Positions 1-11,500 of a stretch of DNA of 64,000 nucleotides are shown one piece after another; the first letter of the stretch is position 1; each line of letters begins with the position of its first letter. Origin of the DNA: Rhabdornis inornatus (Eukaryota; Chordata; Aves; Passeriformes; Rhabdornithidae); assembly GCA_013397075.1 (NCBI GenBank), contig VWZS01002681.1, positions 361,313 through 425,312 on the forward strand, read 5' to 3'. The notes under the pieces were generated by a model, which saw only the letters and a program-made list of their open reading frames with translations, did not search any database and was not told the DNA's origin. Both the position numbers and the translations under genes were made by a program.

Positions 1-373
1 ACCTGAGTAGAAAGAAAGTTTAAAAGTTCATAACATGCAGGGTATGTGAAAGCAATGTGTAGGGTGGGATGTACATTTATGTTTGCTATAAAGCAAAACA
101 GACTGCTTCCATTAGATGAATTAAAGTCTTATTAATCCTATTTTGTTCTAAAAAACAGCAGCAACTATTGCAGGAAACCAGGTTTTAATCCACAGGCCCT
201 TTGAGAACATAGGCAGTGTCTTGGAAGGATTTTCTAATGTGTAGTAAGATTGTATAAATTGCTTTGCTGTCATGTCTTTGTGAAATCTATATCCTCTGAC
301 CCCACATTTGACAACTCTGATAATTTTCCTGAGATAAAACCCCCAACAATTTGTCTTTTATTTCCTGAAACAG
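1..373. other. SLC44A3 intron (partial)
   Basis: AT-rich intron sequence leading into the acceptor at 373. No exon or repeat was recognised. Confidence 0.7.
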
Positions 374-560
374 GTTGTTCTGCTCTCCCTTATATTTGTA
401 CTGAGAAAGAGGCTTCAGTTTGCTGTACAGCTCTTTCGAATTGTTGGTAGAATCATTGGCAGAATTCCTTTCCTCCTCTTCCAACCACTCTGGACCTTTC
501 TGGTTCTTGTTGTGTTCTGGGTATTCTGGGTTGCTGTACTGCTCAGTTTAGGAACTGCAG
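374..560 (+). CDS. SLC44A3: SLC44A3 exon: two membrane segments
   Basis: The exon opens after an acceptor (ttcctgaaacag) in phase 0 and ends in phase 1 before gtaagt. It reads VVLLSLIFVLRKRLQF, then an amphipathic loop, then FQPLWTFLVLVVFWVFW and VAVLLSLGT. This gives the end of one transmembrane helix, a basic cytoplasmic turn (RKR), and a second aromatic-rich helix, as in CTL proteins. The ORF starting at 250 in another frame is a shadow. Confidence 0.95.
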
Positions 561-689
561 GTAAGTATATGCTTTTCATGTTTTTGACTGAGTGCTCTCT
601 ATTTCCTAAGTTCTCTTCTTAAATGTGGGACCTCTTGGTGTTGGTGTACACAATCTGGGCTAGCATTGTTACACAGCTGAATTACTTGT

Positions 690-762
690 TTTTATTTTAT
701 TTTATTTTATTTTATTTTATTTTATTTTATTTTATTTTATTTTATTTTATTTTATTTTATTT
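690..762 (+). repeat. TTTTA pentanucleotide microsatellite
   Basis: About 14.6 uninterrupted copies of the 5-bp unit TTTTA, starting 130 bases after the first exon of the window. The ORF through it is only a product of the repeat. Confidence 0.97.
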
Positions 763-3410
763 CCCACTTGGAGTCTTTCACATTGGCCTTTTGCTTCCAT
801 ATGTGGCCTTGAGTTTTGTTCTTTCTCATTTATTTGTTAATAGATGGTTGTAGGTGCAGTATATGTTTGATGTACTTAAAGTAACAGGAAGGAGGAGACA
901 GCTTTTAATGCAATTGTTACAAAATGAGGATGTTCATCTCTTCTGACTATAAACGATGTTGAATTGTCACAGAGGCAGAACATTGCTTAGGAGCAGTAGT
1001 TCAGTGACGGGTGCTATCATTTGGACTAGTGCAACAGTATTTGGACTAATCCAGTGGCTCTTGCAGTTGCAGAAGAGGCTCTGTGGAAAGAGTCAAGCAC
1101 TATGAAAGATGTGGCAGAACAGATTTTTAGTATGGAAATGGTGTTACTGAGGGATATACCACTCTAAGATTTGTCACTGATTAAACCAGGGTAATTTGGA
1201 TGCTGTCCCTTGGCCCAGCACCATGCCATCCAAGCGAAAGAGAGGTTGTCCTTCTGTGGAGCATCACTCGAAGTGAAGCTAAACTCTGTGTAGCTCTGGG
1301 GGTAACTCCTCATGTACACATCATCCTCTGTCCATGAAAAGCATTAGGGTTTGGGGGCTGGTATTTTTTAATTTTAAATTTCTAGGGCCACTGTTTGGAG
1401 CCAATTGCTATCCTTTGGGTCAAAGCTGATGTAGAATTGATGTGGACAGAGATCATTGTTTTTGGGTTTTCTCTTTCCAGAAACTCGGCAGTGATTTCTG
1501 TGTGGAAAACCAAACGCTAATTCCTCAAATGTTTGTGTGTTACTGTTTTACTTTGTGTTTCCACCACCACTTGAGACAGTGGCTGCAGTAATTCCTTAGG
1601 ACAGGCTTACAGGTTCCTGCTAGGCCAGGAAAGCCTCCAGCCTTTCCACAGCTGAGCCCATTTGGCAAAGCTGGCTGTATACCCTATCTTTGTGAATCAG
1701 GTACCTCACTCCTCTTCCATCGCAACTGCTTCCACCTCGGATGATTCTGGCTCTTTACAAGGCCTGCTTCACTTCTAGCATGAGAAGCTGTCTGAGTCCA
1801 TGCTGGCATTGCAGATCACACCCATTCTTAGGCTAGACTGGGATCTGTTCCCCTCCAAATTTCATTGGAGAGTCGTGAGGATTTGCAAGTCTCTGTTTCT
1901 GCTGCCTTGAGTAGCTCGTCTGTCAGGAATGGCTGCTTGGAGCAGCTGCTAACCTGCTTCTCCTGCAGAAGGGTCGGACCTAGCATGGCCAAATATCTGA
2001 CCTGCAGTGTCTCTGTAAATTGTTTCTCCTCACTAAATAGTCAAGCCAATGTCCTTTGCTTTAGATGTCATCCATATTCCTTCTCTACATTACTTTGAGC
2101 TAGATTTTCCCCATACAGAAGCAGCACTGTGTGCTGGACACAGTTCTGTGTTGTTCATTTTTCTGCAAAATCTTTGTGCCATTTATGTATGGATCAGCCA
2201 GGCTTGAAACTGGCCTTGTGGGGTACCTTATCCCTGCTTCAGACCATGCTTTATATAAAGGAGCATCTCCTGAGCTATCAACCAGCTGTTTATTTCATGC
2301 ACCTGCTTGGATCAGATACAATTTAAGATAAACAATTAACTGTAGTAAATTTAGTAACAGAACAATAGAATTAATTATAACACACCAATTTTCTAAATAC
2401 ATGATTAACAAGAACTGTGAGAGCAAATATTATATCCTTGATGTTAAATCAAGCTGACTTGATCTTAATATGTACACATGAGGACATAAAGCTTGCCCTT
2501 GTTATATCTAAGTTTGGAAAATGCCAGCTGAGTTTGTTGTATTCAAAAGCTTTTGGAAATGCAGCAGTCATTAGAAAAGTAGAAATATTTTAAAAATATT
2601 TTTGTTCTTGTGACAGAAAAAGCTTGATTATAAGAGAAGGATGGGAAACCACTTGGTATTTTCTGGATGCTTTTACGAACTTTGCAGTAAAATAGCAACT
2701 TGCACATTATATCCAAAAGCAAATTCCACATATATTCACAGGGGAGTAAAACCCAATGAAAACTGCTTTTGAGAGGCTTTTAAAGCTTTTTCCATGTTGA
2801 GCCATTTTTCTTCATTGGTTATATTCTGTGTTTCCTTCATTCATTCAACTGGCATTTTCATTCAACTTTTTTTCTTTTTCCTCTGCCTTGTTGGAGAGTA
2901 GGATTCAAACAGTTTATGACCTGCTGTTACATTCATAGTGCAGCACACAACTCCTGACTTAAAGGTATTTTATGTTTTGTCTTCTCCCTAGCTTAACAGG
3001 AATGCTGTTGTTTCCAGCAAGTGATGCGAACAGTACAGTACAGAGGGCAGCATAAACTGGCTGCACAGCAGAGTGATGATAAAGTTTATGTTTTTGAAAG
3101 AATCGACTTTTCTCAGATTTAGCATAAGAAGGGAAGGTCATTTCCAGGCACTTAATTGTCAGTATAGTGCTTTTATGTGCAACCTAGTAAAACCCAGGTT
3201 TTGTCTGAGGTATTCTGGCAGGGTATTTTAGTGCAGATGTCAGTCCATATAAGATCTTCCCGTTAGAAGCATGTTAATGTTTAGAAGAGTACGTGTGCCT
3301 TTGATAAATAACCCAACTCACTTCTCAGTAAAAAGCTAAGCATGAATGCGGGTGGGAAGATGCCGCTCTGTGTTCAGTGATGTCTCTGGATAGCTTGGGC
3401 TCTGTCTCTC

Positions 3411-3690
3411 CCGGTTGTGTGGGTGGTGGTAGTTCCGCGGAGCTGTCGCACTCTCGCTGTCCCCCGCTGTCCCCGCCGGCCCGAGCCGCCAGGGGGCGCC
3501 GCAGCAGCGCCCGAGCCGCCAGGGGGCGCCGCAGGCTGCGGGCAGCGCCTCAGGCCCGGCCGGGCGGGGGAAGCGGCTGCCGGGAAAGGCGGGGAACAAA
3601 GGGCGGGCGCTGCTCCGGGAGGACTCCCGCAGGCTTGGATCCAGCCCTCAGGCTGAGCAGAGCCGGCCGGTCCGTGTCAGCAGCATTGCT
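3411..3690. promoter_or_regulatory. Intronic CpG-rich patch
   Basis: A sharp rise in G+C and CpG within otherwise AT-rich intron, holding the tandem CTCF-like motifs and GC-box-like runs (ggccgggcggggg, gggcgggc). It could be an alternative promoter, an insulator or another regulatory element. No splice-linked first exon is recognisable, and the ORFs across it are explained by GC content. Confidence 0.6.
3480..3534. promoter_or_regulatory. Two tandem CTCF-like motifs, 30-bp period
   Basis: The 25-base stretch 3480-3504 is repeated exactly at 3510-3534. Each copy holds CCGCCAGGGGGCGCCGC, a very close match to the CTCF core consensus (CCASYAGRKGGC). Both copies have the same orientation. Binding is inferred from the motif only. 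Confidence 0.7.
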
Positions 3691-4559
3691 GTTTGCATTT
3701 CCAGTCCCTTACTCTACCTCAAATGTGTTTTGTAACTCAAATCTTGGACGACGAACGCTAAACGAGATTTGGTGTTGAGAACATTCCGTTGTTAGGTTGC
3801 ATTTCAAATTTTCAGCCCAAATATGAGTCCTGTGAAATGCTGTCTGCTCGAGCAGCTCACCATCAGGGAAGTTAGGGGTTGTTCTGCTGTTCTAGGATGG
3901 CATACCCACACATGCTGTAATGACAAATGCGTACAGTAGTGTACGGTTAATAGAGCACTGACAGGACATCTTTGTATTATTAGTTTTCTACAATTGTCCT
4001 GTAAGTCGAAAACATTTCTTTTTATTTTGAGTTTTGGGGACTCTTTGCACCACTTCAGAGTACTTCTCTGAAGATCTCCAGAGATACGCTTTCTCTTACA
4101 GAGCAATTTGTTTTCTTCATTGATAAATAATTGCCTGTCTAGGATTCAGCTTGTAAAATACAGGTGGTGATTTTCTTGAGTTTGACACTTTGACGTTTTC
4201 TCACAAATGTATTTTCTGGGGCTGTGCAGGCTGTATTTTAAATGCAAATATACCAAGAAAGCTGAAGAAATGAAATGTTTACAAAGACTCTAGTCTTTTG
4301 TCTAATACAGACAGATAGGTAAATGAAGCTGGCTTGCTGCTGTGCTGCACCTGTTCTTAACATTTTCTTTGAATCTGCACTAGTTATATAGTATTTATGG
4401 TGTCTCTGCATCTTAATGCTTCTGGAGCACTTGATCCTCGCCTGTGCCACACCTGATCATTATGCGACCATGCAGGCACCTTATTTACATCTCCTCCAGA
4501 AGTTAATGTTACTGTGAGAAAAAAACCCTAACTTCTTGGGAGCTATAGAAAACTATAGC

Positions 4560-4690
4560 CTGCACTTGAAAGGTACTTATGCACATGACTAATTTGAAAC
4601 ACATGGATAATCCTATTAAAATCAGTGGGACTACTTATGCATTTTAGGGTAGGCACCTGCCTAAGTACCTTGGTAATTCAGAATCTGTAA
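4560..4690. repeat. Probable ancient MITE-like inverted-repeat element
   Basis: Arms AAGGTACTTA (4570-4579) and TAAGTACCTT (4662-4671) are perfect inverted repeats around an imperfectly palindromic centre that includes cagtgggactactta. The wording resembles a widespread old palindromic amniote repeat that I know by pattern only; the family name was not assigned. Confidence 0.45.
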
Positions 4691-7211
4691 GAGCAGCAGA
4701 GACTGAGTGAATTCCAGACCTAGAAAACTAGGAGAAATGCCAAGACTTCATGAGACTTTAGGTAGCACAAGTAGTGGCACCAGTTAGAACCATTAGCTGG
4801 CTAGGAATGGAATTCAGCTGTTCTTTGGAAAAGCTGATATGCCTTAGGGTTATTGAGTTTTAGTTTGCTGATTTGTGAGTATTTCACTGCAGAACTGAAG
4901 TGGCCATATGGCGCAGCAGAGCAGGTCTTTCAACTTTCCAGCGTGCAGGAACTGTGAGGTCCACATGGTGTAAGTACTGTGGATGTAGGATGAGAAGGTG
5001 GTGTGATTTTTTTGGGTAATGAAGGTGCATCCTACAGGCAAGTGAGCAGCAGAATTGCCACATAAAGCTGTGCAGCAGGAAAATGAACAATAAAAAGGTA
5101 TTTCCTGCAGGGTCTTGACATTCCAGTTACAGTCAGGTAGCTTACCTGCAAATACCTTTACATGGAAAAAAACACTAAGTAAGATAACACAATAAATTCT
5201 GTTGCAGGAAGCACTGAGATTCAGTGTATGATTCCAGAACCTTTCCTCACTTAGCAGTGGGAGGGGCACAACATATTTTCATGTTAACAGGAGCTGATAA
5301 ACAGGCTCTCAGTATTTTCTTGTCAGTGGCTCTTTGTTTGTGATAAGGAAATTGCTGGACTAGACTTCCCAAGAATTTTTGTCTCTTACAACCGCTTGTT
5401 GCTGCAGGCATCAGCATAACCTCGCAGCAGCAGCAGCTGCCGAGTAAGGACATCTGACCTAAGTCTGACAATCCCAAACTGTAGCTGAAGGTACTGCACA
5501 CACCCAGCCCTGACTGGTGCCTCAGTACGCTGCTGTGCTGCCTGCCAGAGCAGCACTGGGCTGTGAGTCCCATGGAGAAATTCTCCTGGGTTCTGCTGCA
5601 AACACTTGTGCCTGTTCACATTGTTAACATCGCTTCTTTTGAAGTACTGGCAGCAGATCAACCCTTGTACTGATTAAAGGCTTCCAGATTTGGTGATTCA
5701 GATGTAGGGACTTCAGTTCTTTACTGAGTTGTTAATGTTATCACTAGGAGTGTATGGTACACTGGGAAGATTCATGACTGTGTAGTTGGAGAAAAAATAT
5801 TCTGATGACAGATTAAACTGTATTTCAGGGCTTTGTTGAAAAAGTTTAGTTTGTATGAACAGATAGATCATAGTGCAGTGATGAGGAAAATGGCATTAAT
5901 TTTCTCTACAGGTTATCTAGGATAGCTTTAAAGTTTATCTGAGATACTGGTATAGAAAAGTATAGTTGCATATAGTTCTATTGGCAAAATTATGCATGTC
6001 TGGTAGGTGCAGAAGACAGGGAATCAGACAGAAATGTTTATAATGTTATACAGATTTTTGTGAAGTAACGAAACTAGTTTACCATACCTGACCAGTAAAG
6101 TGATCAAAGGTGAACTCACAGGTGGCTCTGCCTGATTTCTGTGCAGGTGAGCACAGCACTGTGCAAGTGTACAAGTATAAGGTTGTCCAGGAAAGACAAA
6201 GCCACTACTGTTGTTACTGAAGGTGGTTATTTTAGTAGGCTGCTAAAAAGCAAACAGAATTAGCTTGCCATATGTACATTTATCAGTCTTCATGACAACA
6301 CTACAGAAACAAAGCCTGAAAAGGTCTATTTTGGAAAAAGAAATGTTCAGGTGGACTGTATGGTGGAAAATGTCCTTAATTCTGTTACCAAATGGTATAA
6401 TATCTTTGCATGAGAATGGAGAGGTAGAACACCTTGTTTGCCTATGTTCCCTTAGTGAGGGCTGTAGGCTATGGATAATGAGTCTATTTGGCTAGTTGCG
6501 TGTGCTACAGGAAATGGCAGTCTAGAGCCTCTGGAAGAAATATGGGAAATGAAAAATCTCTTGAATTCAGAATTATATTGTGCCTCATTTATTTTAATGA
6601 CTTAAGTAAATTATTATATCCTCAAAAACTCCCCTTAAAACACCCTAACTTTTGCAAACTTAAAACCAGGGAGGCACAGGATGGGGTGGAATGAGGGAGT
6701 TTGTGAGAAGAGATCTGAGTAGTAGCTTTTTCAAACCATCAAATAACTTGCACTTCACAGACTTAAAATTCATTTGAGTATATTGGAAGCACAACAGTAT
6801 TTCTATGAATGACGAACCATACAGCACTGGAGAGAGCTTTCCTGTTCAGCCAATGTTGTTAACCTCTCAGAAAAGAAAATATCTAGAATGTATGCCTGTA
6901 TTTATGTACCCATGTAGCAATTTTTTGTCCTTCAAAGCACTTTAAAATAGTGTTGCAATACTACTATGGAGTAGATGGATATTTTTCTTAATGTACAGAC
7001 AAAAAGACCGTGCTTCTGAAAACTTAAAAAAAGCTTGTCTAAACCTGATGGTATTACTGAAACAGATCTTTACTGTTTCTACTTTTAGTTATTCTTGAGT
7101 AAGAAGTCGGTGGCTGTAGAAAAACAGGCCAGAAAGGAACCATTTCCAGATAGCTTTGTATATGTGGTAGTTTTGAACTTGAAGGTGGTGTGTTGTCCAG
7201 TAGGAGAACAC

Positions 7212-7305
7212 AGAGTCATAGAATCATTTAATTTGGAAAAAAACCTTTAAGATCATCAAGCCCAGCTGTAAACCTAATACTACCAAGTCCACCAAATGAA
7301 TACAC
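7212..7305 (-). mobile_element. CR1 LINE 3' end fragment
   Basis: The stretch beginning agtcatagaatcattt and continuing through aagatcatcaag and ccaagtccacca matches the reverse complement of the CR1 3' end, which closes with the attctatgattctatg type tail. It is truncated, with no coding part. Confidence 0.8.
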
Positions 7306-8413
7306 GAAGTATTAAAGCTTAAGTTTTATTGCTGTTTGAGCAGTAACGGTCAAATCTGTCTCACTTTGTTATTTCTTTCATGGAGTTTGAATAAGAAACG
7401 ACTCACCTCCAGAGATTGTTTTATTTGGTGAATATGTTTCTCTTTATGGTTAATATAGACTTAAGGCTTGGTAAAATAATAATAATTTTTAAAAAGCATG
7501 TTAGGAATCTAGAGACCTTTTACTAGGACCAAATGGTCCTAATGCCATTATCCCCTGACTAACCTTCAGAGTCAAGTGCCACAAATAGGATAGCACAGAG
7601 AAAGGTCTGATTGTTGAGGAATCTGAGTTGTCCCCACCTTTTGTGAAAAGCCATCTATGAATACGGAATAAATCCTTTGTTAGTAACAAAAGTGGAAGGA
7701 ATGTTTTTAGCTTGAATAATTTAATTTGTCTGTGTTCCTAGATACAGTAGTAACATTAAAGCATGTACTACCATACACATATCTGCTTTTTTTCCCCCCA
7801 CAGAGCCTACATATATGTGCCTGTGTTTTGCACAAAGATTGCAAAGCATAGAGAACAGAAAACTCATGGCCATGGTTCCGATTAGTAATAGCAATTAAAA
7901 TATTTGTTCTGTTTTGCTGCAACAGTATTATGTATCCTTACTATTTTTCTGCAGTCTTTCTCTTCTGTTTCTTACAAAAAAACCCTAAAGCATTTCATAA
8001 CTATGCATTTATTTCAAATTTTAATAATGAAAATCAGGATTTCATTTACTTCTGAAGTATTTGATTACTCAAGTCTTAAGTAATGTCTTCTCAGATATCT
8101 TTACTAATATGTGGCTTTCCTCTTTCCTTTATTGGTAGCTGTGTCTCAATCCCAATTTAAACACAATATTTTGATTTTCATGAGATTTTATTTTTCAAAA
8201 TCCAATTTGAATTATAAAATGTTGTTTCTCTAACTTTGTTAGAATGGACAGAATTAAATAGCATCAATTTTTTTTTGGTGACTTTACTGAAGAGAAGTTA
8301 AGAGAACATTCACAGAAGCACTTCCATGTACTTCTTTATCCCTGTCTCCCCTTCCCCTCTTTCCCCTCCATCTGGCATGTTATAATAACACAATTGTGTA
8401 ATCCCAACTTCAG

Positions 8414-8579
8414 GTACTGCACACTCCACTTCGGGAGGACAAGTAGAATACAGAGCTCTGTCTGGAATTTGCTACATGGCATGGTATCATTTCGTTGGCC
8501 TTATCTGGACTAGTGAATTCATTCTTGCCTGTCAACAAATGGTGATTGCTGGGGCAGTGGCTACTTGTTTTTTCAACAG
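8414..8579 (+). CDS. SLC44A3: SLC44A3 exon: conserved CTL signature helix
   Basis: Acceptor (cccaacttcag) at 8413 and donor gtgagt at 8580. The exon enters in phase 1 and leaves in phase 2, joining both neighbours in frame. The translation contains GGQVEYRALSG, then YMAWYHFVGLIWTSEF and ILACQQMVIAGAVATCFFN. The W..EF..AC.Q..IAG block is one of the best conserved parts of the CTL family. Confidence 0.96.
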
Positions 8580-11500
8580 GTGAGTGCAGAATTGCCCCTC
8601 GATTGTTTTGGGCATATTCCAGCATTTACTTTCAATCTATTTCTAGGAAAAATAGTCTCAATTAGACTGCAATTTATGTCAATATCTGTAATCCAATTTA
8701 CTATAAAATAATGTTGCTTGTTGCAAGATCTTGAGTAAGATTTTACAATGTGTTTTTTATTTTTATTAATTTTATTAATGTGTCTTACCCCTGCTGCTGG
8801 AGATGCTGGGCCAAACTGGGCCTTGATATAAGCCATTAGAGCTCTGTTGACTCTGGGGGAATTACCATTCAGAAGGCATGGGCTGCATTGCACCCTTTGC
8901 CAGGAGTCTGCATTTGCTCCAAATGAAGAGCAATATAGTGTTCCTTGGTAATTTCATGTATTCGTGGGCAGTTTGACTTCTTTTTAAGTGTTCATCCCTG
9001 CTCTGGGTTTCCATTTGTTCTGCCTGCATAACTGCTGATCTAATACTTTTTTTTTTTATTATTCTGTGTAGATATTTTTAGTCAACTATAAATGCTTTAA
9101 CACACTGTAAAGTGTTTAAACGTGTGAACAAACTTCCTTGAATATTATATACCCTGGAATATAAATATGGAGGAAATGAGGAAAAGTAAAATGAAATTAG
9201 ATTGGATTTATGCACTCATTGAAGGGGAAGATTTAAATCTCACAATATGTTGTTGAGTTCTTTGACAATGAAGAGAGCATTTTCTTGATAAAATTTTTCT
9301 TTGTATTTTATGGGCTATCTCATCCTCAGTGCTGTGTTATTCTATGGTCAGTGATGAGATTTTCTGATCTGTGAAAAACTGTCATTTTAAGGCATTTCTT
9401 CATTTTGTGTTAGGGAAATATCATGGTAAACTCAATTTTTTTGAAAAATTAACCCTTGAGGAAGGTGATGTGAGATTGAGGTGGGGAGACTGGCCAGAGA
9501 GAGCCTGGGCCCTTGGAGTGCTGGTGGTGGCTGCCTAGGGCCATATGGCTTGGGCTGCTGGAAAGGATGGCTTTGGCCTTCTCTGAAACTTAGGGAGCAG
9601 GGTTCTGTGGATAGTTTCCAGAATGTGTCCTTGGGTATTTCAGTCACTGATCAAGAGGCTGCTGCTGCAAGGTCTCCAAATGGTGTGTTCTCCACTGCCC
9701 AGCAGAGACACCAGGGCGGGCTCTGCTTGTGGGACTGCTCCATAGGGTTTTCCTGCAGCAGCTGGTGGAGCCAAAGGAGCAATGCTGGAAGATCTAGGAA
9801 CAGCAAGTGCCCATCCTTGGTTTAAGCAATGTTTTATTATCCCATCCAAAAAACCAAGGCAGGACAAGGTTTAACATGTGTATCAGGAGTGTGTCCCTGA
9901 GAGGATTAACTATCCAACAGCTGTGCCACTGAACTGGTGCTTAGGTAAGAACAAATAAAACCTAAAATATTGGTTTTTTAAAGTTTGAAATATTTTTGAA
10001 AGAGTGTCATAGTATCACCCTTATATTTTACATGCTATAGTAGGACCTGAAAAGGGAGGAACTCTTCTTTCTGATGTCATCTCCTTTTTTCCTACTGAAG
10101 CTCTGGAACTCCCACGGCTGTGCTGCTGTGGATCGTGAGCTGCTCTTCTCTTGTAAGCACATTGATGTGCCTCAGTTTTAGCAGTTGAATGCTGAGGTAC
10201 TAAATGTTCATTTAGATTGGCTTGAGAAAGTACAGGAAAGAAAAGTAATTCTGCTGAGTTCCTGAGAAATAAAGTAGTTCTGCTGAGTTCTTGGGCTGTG
10301 TGCTGTGGTGCGTTTTGGTGCCATACATCACATAAATCCCCAAAGCAGAGGCACTGTCCATATCTTGTTCATGCAGAGCAGGGAAGCACCTGTGGAAACT
10401 GCTGTGATGACATTTACTGCTCTGCTAGGGCCTTCCGCTTTCCAGCTATTTTTTGCTGCTGCAGGAACTGGCTGCCAAGTACAGGAGGTTTCCTGCTCCC
10501 AATTGTATTGGTATCATTTTGTACAATACCATTGAGCTCTCCTGTTGCTTGCCAGGTGACCTGTGCTGTGTTGAGAGTTGTGTTTGCAAGGGGAAATGCA
10601 ACTTTTCTGTGGTGGTGATCCCTTGTCCTGGCCTTTAGGCTGTCAGCACAGATCCATAGAGAGGCAGAAGAGTACAGGAATGGGGAGAGGGTGGTTAGCT
10701 GCAGGAGCAGCCACACCAGCAAGGGCAAGGGTTATCTTGAGCTGTTCCAGCAACTAAGTTTGTCTGCTGTGTGTTTTTAATGTATTCCCTGGGGCAGCAT
10801 CATAAAGGCATGTCACAAGGGTTTGTTTATGGGATCTTACAGACAGGCTTTCTTCTTGCTCTGTAAGTGCTCCGAGGAAATGGCACAGCCTTCCCATGCG
10901 GAAATCTCCTTCCACAGCACGCTCAGCAGGGCGCTGCACGGCCAACAACCACAACTCAGTTGCAAATGGGGAGGGCGGGGATCATTTTACCTGGATTAGC
11001 TTTACAGGTTACATATATTTGGCCTGTAATACCACGACTAAAAATGGATTTTGCCTTTTTTTTTTAAATTTTAGATTAAACGTGAATACACAAAAGATTT
11101 CATTAATTTAATAAAAATAGAATTTTTTGCTTAATGATTACATTTTACAGCTTGTGAAAAGTACTCGGTCTTTTAAAAAACCTTCTTTGTTACAATTGCT
11201 GTTTTACGTGAGGGTTTATTGTCACCTCGATGTCCCTAGGTGTTATGTATCTATTTACCTTTGCAGGGAGATTAGCCTTTCCCCCTCTGTTGGGGTAAAG
11301 GCAGGTGACCTGGTAACTTGATCCATGTCACAGGCGTCACTGTCCTGTCCATGTCTGAGCTTCTTTAGTAACTCCAATGCACATATATCACTGCACAGAT
11401 TTGGAATTAAGGATTTGGGTTATCTGCCTAAGGTGTTCAGTACCACAATTTCCAAGAGAAGTGAAATACATATCTCTCCCAGTAAGTCGAAAATGAAGGT

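Larger units (their letters stand above)
561..8413. other. SLC44A3 intron with CpG-rich patch, microsatellite and repeats
   Basis: A 7.9-kb intron. It holds a TTTTA microsatellite (690-762), a CpG-rich patch with tandem CTCF-like motifs (about 3411-3690), an inverted-repeat element (about 4560-4690) and a CR1 fragment (about 7212-7305). The phases of the flanking exons match without a missing exon. Nothing else was recognised. Confidence 0.75.

Noticed and set aside
3377..3778. 133-residue open frame over the intronic CpG patch
   Set aside because: Explained by GC-rich, stop-poor sequence and low-complexity Ala/Arg/Gly translation. It includes the duplicated CTCF-like unit.
4850..5269. 139-residue - strand open frame in an intron
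   Set aside because: No recognisable domain; AT-rich intron context. Chance ORF.
9481..9825. GC-richer 114-residue open frame in an SLC44A3 intron
   Set aside because: No homology recognised, and an overlapping open frame on the other strand is equally plausible. Chance or old repeat.
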